From contig CAZJCM010000007.1 of NCBI GenBank assembly GCA_964544655.1, positions 1 to 64,000 on the forward strand: a stretch of 64,000 nucleotides of DNA. The letters are read 5' to 3'. Position numbers and translations under genes: made by a program. The notes beneath the pieces are model-generated. The model had not been told where the DNA came from and ran no database searches. It saw nothing but the letters and a program-made list of their open reading frames with translations. This DNA comes from HyVt-443 sp964544655. Lineage in GTDB: Bacteria > Pseudomonadota > Gammaproteobacteria > Chromatiales > Chromatiaceae. Position 1 is the first letter of the stretch. Every line of letters starts with the position of its first letter. This document shows positions 24,794 to 32,510 of the stretch, piece by piece.

Positions 24794-26188
24794 ATGAGTC
24801 AACCTAGTATTGCCAGTGTGCAAGAGACCAGCGTGCCCAGCGGTCCGCGCATGAAATCCATCCTGATCGTGGATGACGAGCCTGGCATCCGTAACTTTCT
24901 GCAGCGAGGCCTGGAGAAGCACTTTGGCCTGGTGGAGCTGGTGGGCGACGTGCAGGAGGCGGAGGCGCTGCGCCAGCGCTGTCATTTCGATCTGATCATC
25001 GCCGACATCCGGCTGCCCGGGAAATCCGGTGTGGAATGGGTGACGGAGCTGCGCGGACAGGGCAGCACAGCCGCGGTGATCTTCATTACCGCCCATGCGG
25101 ATCTGGAGACCGCCATCGCCGCCCTCCGCGCCGGGGCCGCCGACTTCATTATGAAGCCGTTCCGTATGGAACAGATGCTGGCTGCGGTGCACCGTTGTGT
25201 TGAACGGCAGCAGATGCAGCGGGAGAACTTCGTCCTCAAGCGCCAGATCGAGCATCTCTACGATGGTGCCGGCCTGGTGGGGAAATGCGAGCTTTACCAG
25301 AGTATCTGCCAGCTGATCCAGCGGGTGGCCCCGATGCGTTCCACCGTGCTGATCGAAGGGGAATCCGGCACCGGCAAGGAGCTTGCCGCCCGTGCCGTGC
25401 ATGACCTCAGCGGGCGCCGGGGCAGCTTTGTACCGGTCAATTGCGGCGCCATGAGCGCCGAGCTGCTGGAGAGCGAGTTGTTCGGTCACGTCAAGGGAGC
25501 CTTCACCGGCGCCAACCAGACCCGGGAAGGGCTGTTCACCTATGCGGATGGCGGCACCCTTTTCCTCGATGAGATTGGGGAGATGCCCCTGGCCATGCAG
25601 GCCCATCTGCTGCGGGTGCTGGAGGAGCGCCGTATCCGGCCGGTGGGCGCCAACCGGGAGACGCCGGTGGATGTGCGGGTGATTGCCGCCACCAACCGTA
25701 ACCTGGCCGAGGAGGTGAAACAGGGTAATTTCCGTGAGGACCTGTTTTTCCGCCTCAATGTCATCAGCATCCGCATGCCGCCGTTGCGTGAGCACAAGGA
25801 AGACCTGCCCCTGCTGGTGCGTCATTTCGTGGATTCCCTGGCCCCTGAGATGGGCGTCCCCGTGCCGGAGATCTGCCATGCGGATATGGCCCAGCTGATG
25901 AATTATGACTGGCCGGGCAATGTGCGGGAGCTGAAGAATGTGATCGAACGCTGCCTGCTGCTGAATGTACCCCCTGCCCAGTGCGTCAGCGGGCAGGTCG
26001 GGCTGCCACCCAAGGACAGCAATGACAGTGCCGGCGATGAGGATGCCCTGCTGCTGGCGCAGGTGGAGAAATGCCATATTCTGCAGGTACTGGCCCTGGA
26101 GGGGGGCAATAAGTCTGCTGCTGCCCGGCGCTTGGGCATCTCCCGCAAGACCCTGGAGCGCAAGGTTCAGGCCTGGAACGCTGCCTGA
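24794..26188 (+). CDS. Sigma-54-dependent response regulator (NtrC family)
   Basis: This 464-residue regulator has three parts. The receiver domain carries the Asp phosphorylation site in IIADIRLPG (about 71) and a conserved Lys in MKPF. The AAA+ domain has Walker A GESGTGKE at about 189-196, the sigma-54 contact loop GAFTGA at about 235-240 and Walker B GGTLFLDEIGE. A Fis-type helix-turn-helix closes the protein (SAAARRLGISRKTLERKV). It activates sigma-54 promoters once phosphorylated. ATGs lie at 24791 and 24794; the second is better spaced from GGAGG. The sensor kinase follows. A -24/-12 promoter at 31394 makes the formate dehydrogenase operon a possible target. Confidence 0.93.
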   Translation: MSQPSIASVQETSVPSGPRMKSILIVDDEPGIRNFLQRGLEKHFGLVELVGDVQEAEALRQRCHFDLIIADIRLPGKSGVEWVTELRGQGSTAAVIFITAHADLETAIAALRAGAADFIMKPFRMEQMLAAVHRCVERQQMQRENFVLKRQIEHLYDGAGLVGKCELYQSICQLIQRVAPMRSTVLIEGESGTGKELAARAVHDLSGRRGSFVPVNCGAMSAELLESELFGHVKGAFTGANQTREGLFTYADGGTLFLDEIGEMPLAMQAHLLRVLEERRIRPVGANRETPVDVRVIAATNRNLAEEVKQGNFREDLFFRLNVISIRMPPLREHKEDLPLLVRHFVDSLAPEMGVPVPEICHADMAQLMNYDWPGNVRELKNVIERCLLLNVPPAQCVSGQVGLPPKDSNDSAGDEDALLLAQVEKCHILQVLALEGGNKSAAARRLGISRKTLERKVQAWNAA

Positions 26189-26203
26189 GTCCGTGAGCGT
26201 GCC

Positions 26204-28300
26204 ATGATCAAGCGCGGTATCCAGGCAATACGCAGTACCGTTCGCTACAAGCTGCTGGTGCTGGTGTTGTTCCCCATTCTGCTGGTGATGCCCATCGCGT
26301 TGCTGGTAGCCGCCTACTGGGGGGCCAGCTTCTCCTACGATCAGCTCTTCATCAAGGTCAATACCGACCTGTCGGTGGCCCATGATCTGTTTCGACGTAT
26401 CCAGCAGGACTATCTGGACCGGCTTGGCCGTCAGGCGGAGTCCTACGATTTCCATGTGGCCCTGGAGGTGCGCAATGGCGAGTCGATCCGACAACAGCTG
26501 CAGACCCTGAAGCAGTCCGCGGGTTTTTCCTATCTTCACCTGCTTGACCCGGATGGCAGGCGGCTGTTCGAAACGCCGGGAGCGGCCCGTTCTTCATCGT
26601 TGTTGTTGGGCGCGCTGAGGGGGCGGCCGGGGGTCGGCATCGAACTGTTTTCCAACGAACAGCTGGAGCAGTACTCGCCGCAGTTGGCCCGTCAGGTCCG
26701 GCTGCCCCTGATTGATACCCCGCGAGCCCGCCCCACCGACCGCCGGGTTGAGGACCGGGGAATGATGATCCGCGCCCTCTATCCGGTGAAGGATTCCCGC
26801 GGCGGGGTGGTGGCGCTGCTGGATGGAGGGGTCCTGCTGAATGGAGATTTCGGGCTGGTGGACGCCATCCGTGATCTGGTCTACGGCAAGGGCAGCCTGC
26901 CCAGAGAGAGCATCGGCACGGTCACCGTGTTTCTGGACGATGTGCGCATCAGCACCAATGTCCCCCTGCGCCCGGGAGAGCGGGCCCTGGGGACCCGCGT
27001 TTCGGATGAGGTGCGGACCCGGGTGCTGGATGAAGGACGGACCTGGATCGACCGGGCCTTTGTGGTCAATGACTGGTATATCTCGTCCTACGAACCCATC
27101 GTGGATGCGGGGGGGCGACGGGTGGGCATGCTCTATGCCGGTTTCCTCGAGGCCCCCTTCCGGCTCTCCCTGTGGCGCGCCCTGGGAATGCTGGTACTGA
27201 TGTTCATCCTGTTGATGCTGGTCTCCTCGGTGGTGGCGGTGAAGGGGGCAAAATCCATTTTCAGGCCGCTGGAGGCCATGAGCAGCGTGGTACGTGCCAC
27301 CCGCGAGGGGCGTTCCCAGCGCATCGGCAAGGTGGCGTCCCGGGATGAAATCGGTGAGTTGGCGCGGGAGTTCGATGGCATGCTCGGGCTGCTGGAAGCG
27401 CGTAACCGGGAGATCCGGCAGTGGGCGGATCAGCTGGAGGACAAGGTGCAGGAGCGCACCGCAGAACTGGAACAGAAGAATGCGGATCTGCACCGCACCA
27501 TCCGCGTACTGCGCCAGACCCGGCAGCAGCTGGTGGTGGCCGAGAAGCTGGCGGCCCTGGGTGAGCTGACGGCCGGCGTGGCCCATGAGATCAACAATCC
27601 GACGGCGGTGATCCTGGGCAATATGGACGTAATGGTGGATGAGCTGGGCAGTGCCGCCGAGCCGGTGCGAAACGAGATCGATCTGATCATCGAGCAGATC
27701 TACCGCATCCGCGACATCATCGACAACCTGCTGCAATACGCCCGCCCCGATGAGTATGCGGGCTATCTGGTGGACGTGGACATCAACCGGCTGGTGCAGG
27801 ATACCCTGAAGCTGGTGCAGCACCTGAAAAAGGAGACCTGGTTCGATCTGGAGCTGGCACTCGATGCCTCCATTGCGATCAGGATCAGCCCTCAGGAGCT
27901 GCAGCAGGTGTTGATCAATCTGATTGTCAACGCGGTCCATGCCCTGCCCCGGGAGGGCGGGACGGTCGGTATCTCGACCCGTGACTGGGAGGGCAAGGGG
28001 CTGGTGCTGCAGGTACGGGACAATGGCTGTGGCATGAATGAAGAGCAGCTCAGCCATATCTTCAATCCCTTTTACAGCACCAAGGGCCAGGGTGAGGGGA
28101 CCGGCCTGGGTCTGTCGGTGAGCTACGGCCTGATCCGGCGTTACGGAGGGAATATCACGGTTCGATCCACCCCGGGGGGCGGTACCTGCTTCTCGGTCTG
28201 GCTGCTGGCGGAACCGGTGATGGTGGAGGACGAGGAGACCATCGCCGAGCAACTGCATGATATCGAAAGCGAGGAACAGAGTGCCCGGCTGGCAGGCTGA
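26204..28300 (+). CDS. Membrane sensor histidine kinase with cache domain
   Basis: This 698-residue kinase has a transmembrane helix at about 18-42 (LVLVLFPILLVMPIALL), a long periplasmic cache-like sensor region (about 43-322), and a second helix at about 325-348 (MLVLMFILLMLVSSVVAV). HAMP follows, then a coiled coil, HisKA with VAHEINNPTAV (His about 462) and HATPase with DNGCGM and GEGTGLGLSVSYGL. It is the cognate partner of the sigma-54 regulator 16 bases upstream. The periplasmic ligand is unknown; formate or another small acid would suit the neighbourhood, which is inference. Confidence 0.92.
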   Translation: MIKRGIQAIRSTVRYKLLVLVLFPILLVMPIALLVAAYWGASFSYDQLFIKVNTDLSVAHDLFRRIQQDYLDRLGRQAESYDFHVALEVRNGESIRQQLQTLKQSAGFSYLHLLDPDGRRLFETPGAARSSSLLLGALRGRPGVGIELFSNEQLEQYSPQLARQVRLPLIDTPRARPTDRRVEDRGMMIRALYPVKDSRGGVVALLDGGVLLNGDFGLVDAIRDLVYGKGSLPRESIGTVTVFLDDVRISTNVPLRPGERALGTRVSDEVRTRVLDEGRTWIDRAFVVNDWYISSYEPIVDAGGRRVGMLYAGFLEAPFRLSLWRALGMLVLMFILLMLVSSVVAVKGAKSIFRPLEAMSSVVRATREGRSQRIGKVASRDEIGELAREFDGMLGLLEARNREIRQWADQLEDKVQERTAELEQKNADLHRTIRVLRQTRQQLVVAEKLAALGELTAGVAHEINNPTAVILGNMDVMVDELGSAAEPVRNEIDLIIEQIYRIRDIIDNLLQYARPDEYAGYLVDVDINRLVQDTLKLVQHLKKETWFDLELALDASIAIRISPQELQQVLINLIVNAVHALPREGGTVGISTRDWEGKGLVLQVRDNGCGMNEEQLSHIFNPFYSTKGQGEGTGLGLSVSYGLIRRYGGNITVRSTPGGGTCFSVWLLAEPVMVEDEETIAEQLHDIESEEQSARLAG

Positions 28301-29234
28301 CGCGCCTCTCTGTTTCAGCGGTGCCGGCCTGGACCGGGCCGATGGCCTGCTGGGGGATGAGCAGTGGCTGGCCGGGCGGTTGACCCGGCCGGATACCCGG
28401 ATCCTGCCCCTGTGGCGCAACAGGATTGCGCTGGATGATGACTGGAGCCTGCACCTGCTGGATAACCTGGCGGTGATCCGGGAACAGGCGGGCGTCCCTG
28501 TGTTTCTTGGATTACAGAAAGACCGGGCCTTGTTCGCTGTGGATCTGTCCGGCCTCGATGAGACCGTGGCCCGGGGGCTGGCAGGCGAGGCGCGTCTGGA
28601 GGGTCTGCGTCGGGCCGCGCCGGTCATGCATCCCCAGCAGGCGGCCATCGCTGGTTATGCCTGTGCGCTGTTGCGCTGGCACCACCACAACCGATTTTGT
28701 GGCCGCTGCGGCTCGCCAAGTGAGAGCCGCAATGGTGGCCACCGGCGGCTGTGTTTGAATGCCGGGTGCAGCCGGGAGCTGTTTCCCCGCGTCGATCCGG
28801 CGGTGATCATGCTGGTGGAGCATGCTCCCCAGGATGGCTTGCCGGCCCGTTGCCTGCTGGGCCACCACCGCCGTATGGCTCCAGGACGCTATTCAACCCT
28901 GGCGGGGTTCGTCGAGCCCGGGGAGAGTCTGGAGGAGGCAGTGCGCCGTGAGGTCATGGAGGAGGTGGGGGTGCGGGTGGGGGCGGTGAGCTACCAGGAC
29001 TCCCAGCCCTGGCCCTTTCCATCCTCGCTGATGCTGGGATTCCGCGCCCGCGCCGTCACCCGGACGATCCAGGTGGACGGGAAGGAGATCGACCGGGCCC
29101 GCTGGTTCAGTGCTGATGAGATCCGCCAGGGCGGCGACTGGGAGGATGGCGATGCTGAAGGCCGGTTGAGCCTGCCGGGCCACTACTCCATCGCCCGCCA
29201 TCTGATCGACGGCTGGCTGGCCGAGCAACCCTGA
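28281..29234 (+). CDS. nudC: NAD(H) pyrophosphatase / de-NADding Nudix hydrolase NudC
   Basis: This 317-residue protein has the NudC layout. A divergent N-terminal domain is followed by a zinc ribbon (CGRCGSPSES and CLNAGC) and a Nudix domain with a full box, GFVEPGESLEEAVRREVMEEVGV. The NADH-pyrophosphatase signature SQPWPFPSSLMLGF comes just after it. It splits NADH into NMNH and AMP and removes NAD caps from RNA. The GTG at 28281 with GAGGA five bases upstream is preferred; an ATG at 28257 also opens the frame. It overlaps the kinase 3' end and is probably co-transcribed with it. Confidence 0.9.
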   Translation: MPGWQADAPLCFSGAGLDRADGLLGDEQWLAGRLTRPDTRILPLWRNRIALDDDWSLHLLDNLAVIREQAGVPVFLGLQKDRALFAVDLSGLDETVARGLAGEARLEGLRRAAPVMHPQQAAIAGYACALLRWHHHNRFCGRCGSPSESRNGGHRRLCLNAGCSRELFPRVDPAVIMLVEHAPQDGLPARCLLGHHRRMAPGRYSTLAGFVEPGESLEEAVRREVMEEVGVRVGAVSYQDSQPWPFPSSLMLGFRARAVTRTIQVDGKEIDRARWFSADEIRQGGDWEDGDAEGRLSLPGHYSIARHLIDGWLAEQP

Positions 29235-29287
29235 ACCGGGTGCGAATTTGCCGAATGGCCGGGGTGGCGATCTCTGCCTGCTGCCGG

Positions 29288-30202
29288 TCAGTCATCCCCC
29301 CATACCAGCTGGCCTGCGCCGCTGAGGTCGTATCCGCCGAGAACGTCGGCCTGTTCCAGTATGGCCGGGCTGTTCAGGCGGCGGGACAACTCCTGGAACA
29401 GGCGCCGGAACCAGATGGCCCGGGGCAGGGCCAGATCGAAGGATACCCAGCCGAAGCTGATGAAGCCCAGGTCGTGCTCACTGGCGGTGGCCCGGGAACC
29501 AGGGGCGACGTCCGCCAGGTCCAGGTTGATGGCGGCTGCGGCTTCGCGTTCGGACAGGGTGGTCAGCGGGCTGTTCAGTGACGCGGTATTGCATCCCTGG
29601 CGGCTCAACAACTCCATCAGAAAACGCTGGCTGCCAGCGCCTTTCTGGCGCAGGGCCCAGCGGAAGTGGGTGTCGGTGAGCGTGTCGGGGTTGCAGGTGT
29701 GTTTGAGTACCGGTGGGCTCACCATCAGCCCCTGCTCCCGGCGAAAGGCGCGGATCAGCACCCACTCGCGATGGCGGCTGTACTGGCGCAGCAGGGCCGG
29801 GTGGCGGGTCGCGCTCTCGTTTCCCGGACCCCAGTGCAGTATGCAGGCGTCCACCCGCCGGGACTGCAGCAGTTCCAGGCCCTGGCGGGTGCCGGTAGGG
29901 GTGTAGCTGAGCAGGGCGTGATCCTCCAGTTCCTGGGCCAGTTCCAGCACCACCCGATACAGAAGGGGATCGTCGCCGCCGGCGATCACCAGCCGGTCGG
30001 TGAGCAGGCCGCCATGGGCGGAGTCCAGCATCCAGCGGTCGATCAGCTCTCTGGGGAACATCCATTTTCCGGTCACCTTGGTGGCGGGGATACCCCCTTC
30101 GCTGACCAGGCTGTAGACTTTCTTTTCATTGAGATGCAGGTATTCCGCCACCTGTCTTACGCTCATGAAGTTATCCGCTACGGCGTGGGGAAGTGCGTTC
30201 AC
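29288..30202 (-). CDS. HTH regulator with periplasmic-binding-protein-like domain
   Basis: This 304-residue protein starts with an excisionase/MerR-type helix-turn-helix (SVRQVAEYLHLNEKKVYSLVSEGGIPATKVTGKW, about 14-46). It continues with a substrate-binding-protein fold of the PBP-like kind (about 70-290; LVIAGGDDPLL, SYTPTGTRQGLELLQSRRVDACILHWGPG). No signal peptide is present, so the binding domain is cytoplasmic. Such proteins occur next to molybdoenzyme and formate dehydrogenase genes and may sense molybdate, tungstate or a substrate. It lies 5 bases downstream of fdhD, in the same operon. Confidence 0.85.
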   Translation of the reverse strand: MNALPHAVADNFMSVRQVAEYLHLNEKKVYSLVSEGGIPATKVTGKWMFPRELIDRWMLDSAHGGLLTDRLVIAGGDDPLLYRVVLELAQELEDHALLSYTPTGTRQGLELLQSRRVDACILHWGPGNESATRHPALLRQYSRHREWVLIRAFRREQGLMVSPPVLKHTCNPDTLTDTHFRWALRQKGAGSQRFLMELLSRQGCNTASLNSPLTTLSEREAAAAINLDLADVAPGSRATASEHDLGFISFGWVSFDLALPRAIWFRRLFQELSRRLNSPAILEQADVLGGYDLSGAGQLVWGDD

Positions 30203-30207
30203 GACCT

Positions 30208-31107
30208 TCAGGCCTCCAGCCGTTGGTGATGATCCATTACCGGGGGGGTGTCGGGAACGGCGTCGAACAGGATCTGATCGGCGCCGGTATAGACCAGGAA
30301 ATGGCGGCCCTTGGCCCGGGCGATCAGGGTCACCCCCACCCGCTGTGCCACCTCGAACCCCATCTGGGTGATGCCGGAGCGGGAGAGCAGCACCGGGATG
30401 CCCATCTGTGCCACCTTGATCACCATCTCCGAGGTGAGGCGTCCGGTGGTATAGAACAGCTTGTCGTCACCGGTGGTGCGGTTCAGCCACATGTGGCCGG
30501 CGACCGCATCCACCGCATTGTGCCGGCCCACGTCCTCCACGAAGCGCAGGATGCGATCGCCCTGGCAGAGGGCGCAGCCGTGTACGGCGCCGGCCTGGCG
30601 ATACACCTGATTGTGCTCCCGGAGTGCCTCGAGCAGTGCGTAGATGCGGGACTGCCGGAGCTGCACCCGGGGCAGGTGGATCTTGTCCAGATCCTCCATC
30701 AGGTCGCCGAATACCGTGCCCTGGCCGCAGCCGGTGGTGATGGTCTTGCGTCCCAGCCGCTGGTCCAGCCCTTCCACGCCGTCGAAGGTGGTGATGGCCA
30801 CCGATCCGGTCTCCCAGTCCACCTGGATCGCCTTGATCTGCTCGATCTGCCGGATCAGCCGCTGATTGCGCAACCAGCCCAGTATCAGCAGTTCGGGTTG
30901 GGTGCCCAGGGTCATCAGGGTGACGATCTCGCGCTTGTCCAGATACAGGGTAAGGGCCCGTTCCGCAGCGATATGGCCGTCGCGGGGCTGGCCGTATTCA
31001 TCGATGGCGGTGACCGCCTCGGCCGCCTTCAGGCCCTCGTCGGTCATCGCCGGCTGGTATCGTTCAATGGCTGTCTGCATGGTCTTGTCCCGATCTGGTT
31101 GGGTCAT
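30208..31107 (-). CDS. fdhD: Formate dehydrogenase sulfur carrier FdhD
   Basis: This 299-residue protein passes sulfur to the molybdenum cofactor of formate dehydrogenase. It contains the conserved redox cysteines in GCALCQGDR and the motifs FVEDVGRHNAVDAVAGHMW, FYTTGRLTSEMVIKVAQMG and SRSGITQMGFEVAQRVGVTLI. The ATG at 31107 is used; there is no clear ribosome site at it or at the internal ATG 31080, and the frame also opens at a TTG at 31143. It is divergent from the formate dehydrogenase operon that it serves. Confidence 0.94.
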   Translation of the reverse strand: MTQPDRDKTMQTAIERYQPAMTDEGLKAAEAVTAIDEYGQPRDGHIAAERALTLYLDKREIVTLMTLGTQPELLILGWLRNQRLIRQIEQIKAIQVDWETGSVAITTFDGVEGLDQRLGRKTITTGCGQGTVFGDLMEDLDKIHLPRVQLRQSRIYALLEALREHNQVYRQAGAVHGCALCQGDRILRFVEDVGRHNAVDAVAGHMWLNRTTGDDKLFYTTGRLTSEMVIKVAQMGIPVLLSRSGITQMGFEVAQRVGVTLIARAKGRHFLVYTGADQILFDAVPDTPPVMDHHQRLEA

Positions 31108-31393
31108 GGAGGTGGTTTCGCTGTTAAATGGTCTGGTTAACAAAGCAAGATCGGTTCCACCCTTTGGTGAATATTGCGCTGTCGGGTTTCCTGGGGAATG
31201 TTCCGGCAGGTACTGATATGCAGCAAAGTTCAGCAGTGATCAGCTGACTGTATGCACATCCGTGCATGGTGCGTTATGGACCGCCTGATGGTGGGGGGCG
31301 GGTCATTTCGTCCCACTGCCCTCATCCATTGTTGCGGCCCTTCCGGGTGTTGTTTCCCGGGCTGATGCCGGATGGCGCCCTCTGGAACATCAC
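31108..31393. other. Regulatory spacer between fdhD and the formate dehydrogenase operon
   Basis: This divergent intergenic region has no gene of its own. It holds a perfect palindrome at 31252-31267, and it ends at the -24/-12 promoter at 31394-31409. Confidence 0.6.
31252..31267. promoter_or_regulatory. Candidate activator or operator site (inverted repeat)
   Basis: ATGCACATCCGTGCAT has six-base arms ATGCAC and GTGCAT around ATCC. It lies about 127 bases upstream of the -24/-12 promoter, a usual distance for an enhancer site of a sigma-54 activator. It could equally bind the HTH-PBP regulator encoded next to fdhD. Confidence 0.5.
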
Positions 31394-31409
31394 TGGTATG
31401 CAACTTGCA
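31394..31409 (+). promoter_or_regulatory. Sigma-54 (-24/-12) promoter of the formate dehydrogenase operon
   Basis: TGGTATGCAACTTGCA has GG and GC separated by exactly ten bases and agrees well with the TGGCACG-N4-TTGCA consensus. Transcription would begin near 31421, just ahead of the likely GTG start codons at 31441 and 31456. It would be served by an NtrC-type activator; one is encoded at 24.8 kb. Confidence 0.65.
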
Positions 31410-31455
31410 CTGGGATGGCATCTATCGTCGTTACAGACAGGTGCTGCCATTGAGC

Positions 31456-31959
31456 GTGAAATCCCCGGATCTCAATGACCCGAAACTCCCCGACTGCTTT
31501 CCGGTGGCGGTGATCATGGAGCGGACCGCCGTGTCAGGAAACCCATGGATCGATCACACCTGGCAGGCGGTGGGGGTGGCGGTGGATGGGGAGCCGGATC
31601 GGGAGGAAATCCCGGTGGACGGCAAAGGGGCGACGCGGCGTGTGCTGCATCATGGCTTTCTGGTACGTCTGTTCGTGGATGAGTGTGAAAGCTATTACCA
31701 CAATCTGCTTTCCCCCAGTCCCAGCTGTTACGTGATCGCCTCGCTGGACCTGGATGATGTGCCCATCCCCCGTTACATCAGCCTCAGTTTCGATGAGGCC
31801 CATGCCTACCTGGAAGGTGAGGAGGAGCTGTTCAGCGTGGATATGCCTCCTGAACTCTATCGCTGGACCGAGGCCTTCGTGCTGGCCCATTACGTCCCGC
31901 AGAAACGCACCAAGCGCAAGCTGAAAAACTGGTCTGAGGAGGGGAGGTCGTCACCATGA
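31456..31959 (+). CDS. DUF3305 protein of the formate dehydrogenase operon
   Basis: This protein of about 167 residues contains FPVAVIMERTAVSGNPWIDH, TWQAVGVAVDGE and LFVDECESYYHNLLSPSPSCYVI, which I recognise as the DUF3305 family. Members precede DUF3306 and formate dehydrogenase genes; the function is not established. The frame is open from an ATG at 31372, but that lies upstream of the predicted transcription start. A GTG at 31456 (or 31441) is therefore more likely, with AGGTG upstream. It overlaps the DUF3306 gene by four bases. Confidence 0.78.
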   Translation: MKSPDLNDPKLPDCFPVAVIMERTAVSGNPWIDHTWQAVGVAVDGEPDREEIPVDGKGATRRVLHHGFLVRLFVDECESYYHNLLSPSPSCYVIASLDLDDVPIPRYISLSFDEAHAYLEGEEELFSVDMPPELYRWTEAFVLAHYVPQKRTKRKLKNWSEEGRSSP

Positions 31960-32510
31960 CTGAGTCCGATATTACCGCCATCCAGGATGATGACGATGGG
32001 TTCGTCGGCCGCTGGTCGCGGCTCAAGCGACAATCTGCTGATGACCCGGTCGAGACGCCCCCTGCCATGCAGCCGCCCGGGATCGACGGGCCTGCTTCGG
32101 AACTGGAGCTGACGGACCAGGATATGCCACCACTGGAAAACCTGACTGCAGAATCCGATTTCACGCCGTTCCTGTCACCGAAGGTGAGTGAATCCCTGCG
32201 CCGGCTGGCCTTGCGCAAGCTGTTCCATGACGACGCCTTCAACCTCTGCGATGGCCTCGATGACTATGCGGAGGATTTCACCGGGTTCAGCGGTATGGCC
32301 GGCCTGGTGACCGCGGATATGAAGTACCAGCTGGAGCGGCTGTTGCAGAAGGAGTGGGGGGAGGGGGTTGAGGATACGATTCCAGCCGACGAGGCGACGC
32401 TGGCCGCGGCAACCGCCGCTGAAGATGCCCCGCCTTCCACGCCACTGTCCAAGGCCCCCGCTGTTGATGTTGTCACCACCGATACAGACCAGGATGAGGT
32501 TAAAGCATGA
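31956..32510 (+). CDS. DUF3306 protein of the formate dehydrogenase operon
   Basis: This acidic, mostly disordered protein of 184 residues carries the DUF3306 hallmarks FVGRWSRLKRQ near the N terminus and LRKLFHDDAFNLCDGLDDYAEDF in the middle. The C-terminal 50 residues are low-complexity Ala/Pro/Thr/Asp. It is always seen beside DUF3305 in formate dehydrogenase clusters, but its role is unknown. Four-base overlaps join it to both neighbours (ATGA), showing tight translational coupling. Confidence 0.8.
   Translation: MTESDITAIQDDDDGFVGRWSRLKRQSADDPVETPPAMQPPGIDGPASELELTDQDMPPLENLTAESDFTPFLSPKVSESLRRLALRKLFHDDAFNLCDGLDDYAEDFTGFSGMAGLVTADMKYQLERLLQKEWGEGVEDTIPADEATLAAATAAEDAPPSTPLSKAPAVDVVTTDTDQDEVKA

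Noticed and set aside
24545..26539. Long minus-strand open frame (664 codons)
   Set aside because: It is antisense to the sigma-54 regulator, whose motifs are complete, and its translation is low-complexity His/Gln/Leu sequence with no family signature.
26594..28648. Minus-strand open frame of 684 codons
   Set aside because: It is antisense to the histidine kinase, whose HAMP, HisKA and HATPase motifs are all clear. GC-rich third positions create such shadows.
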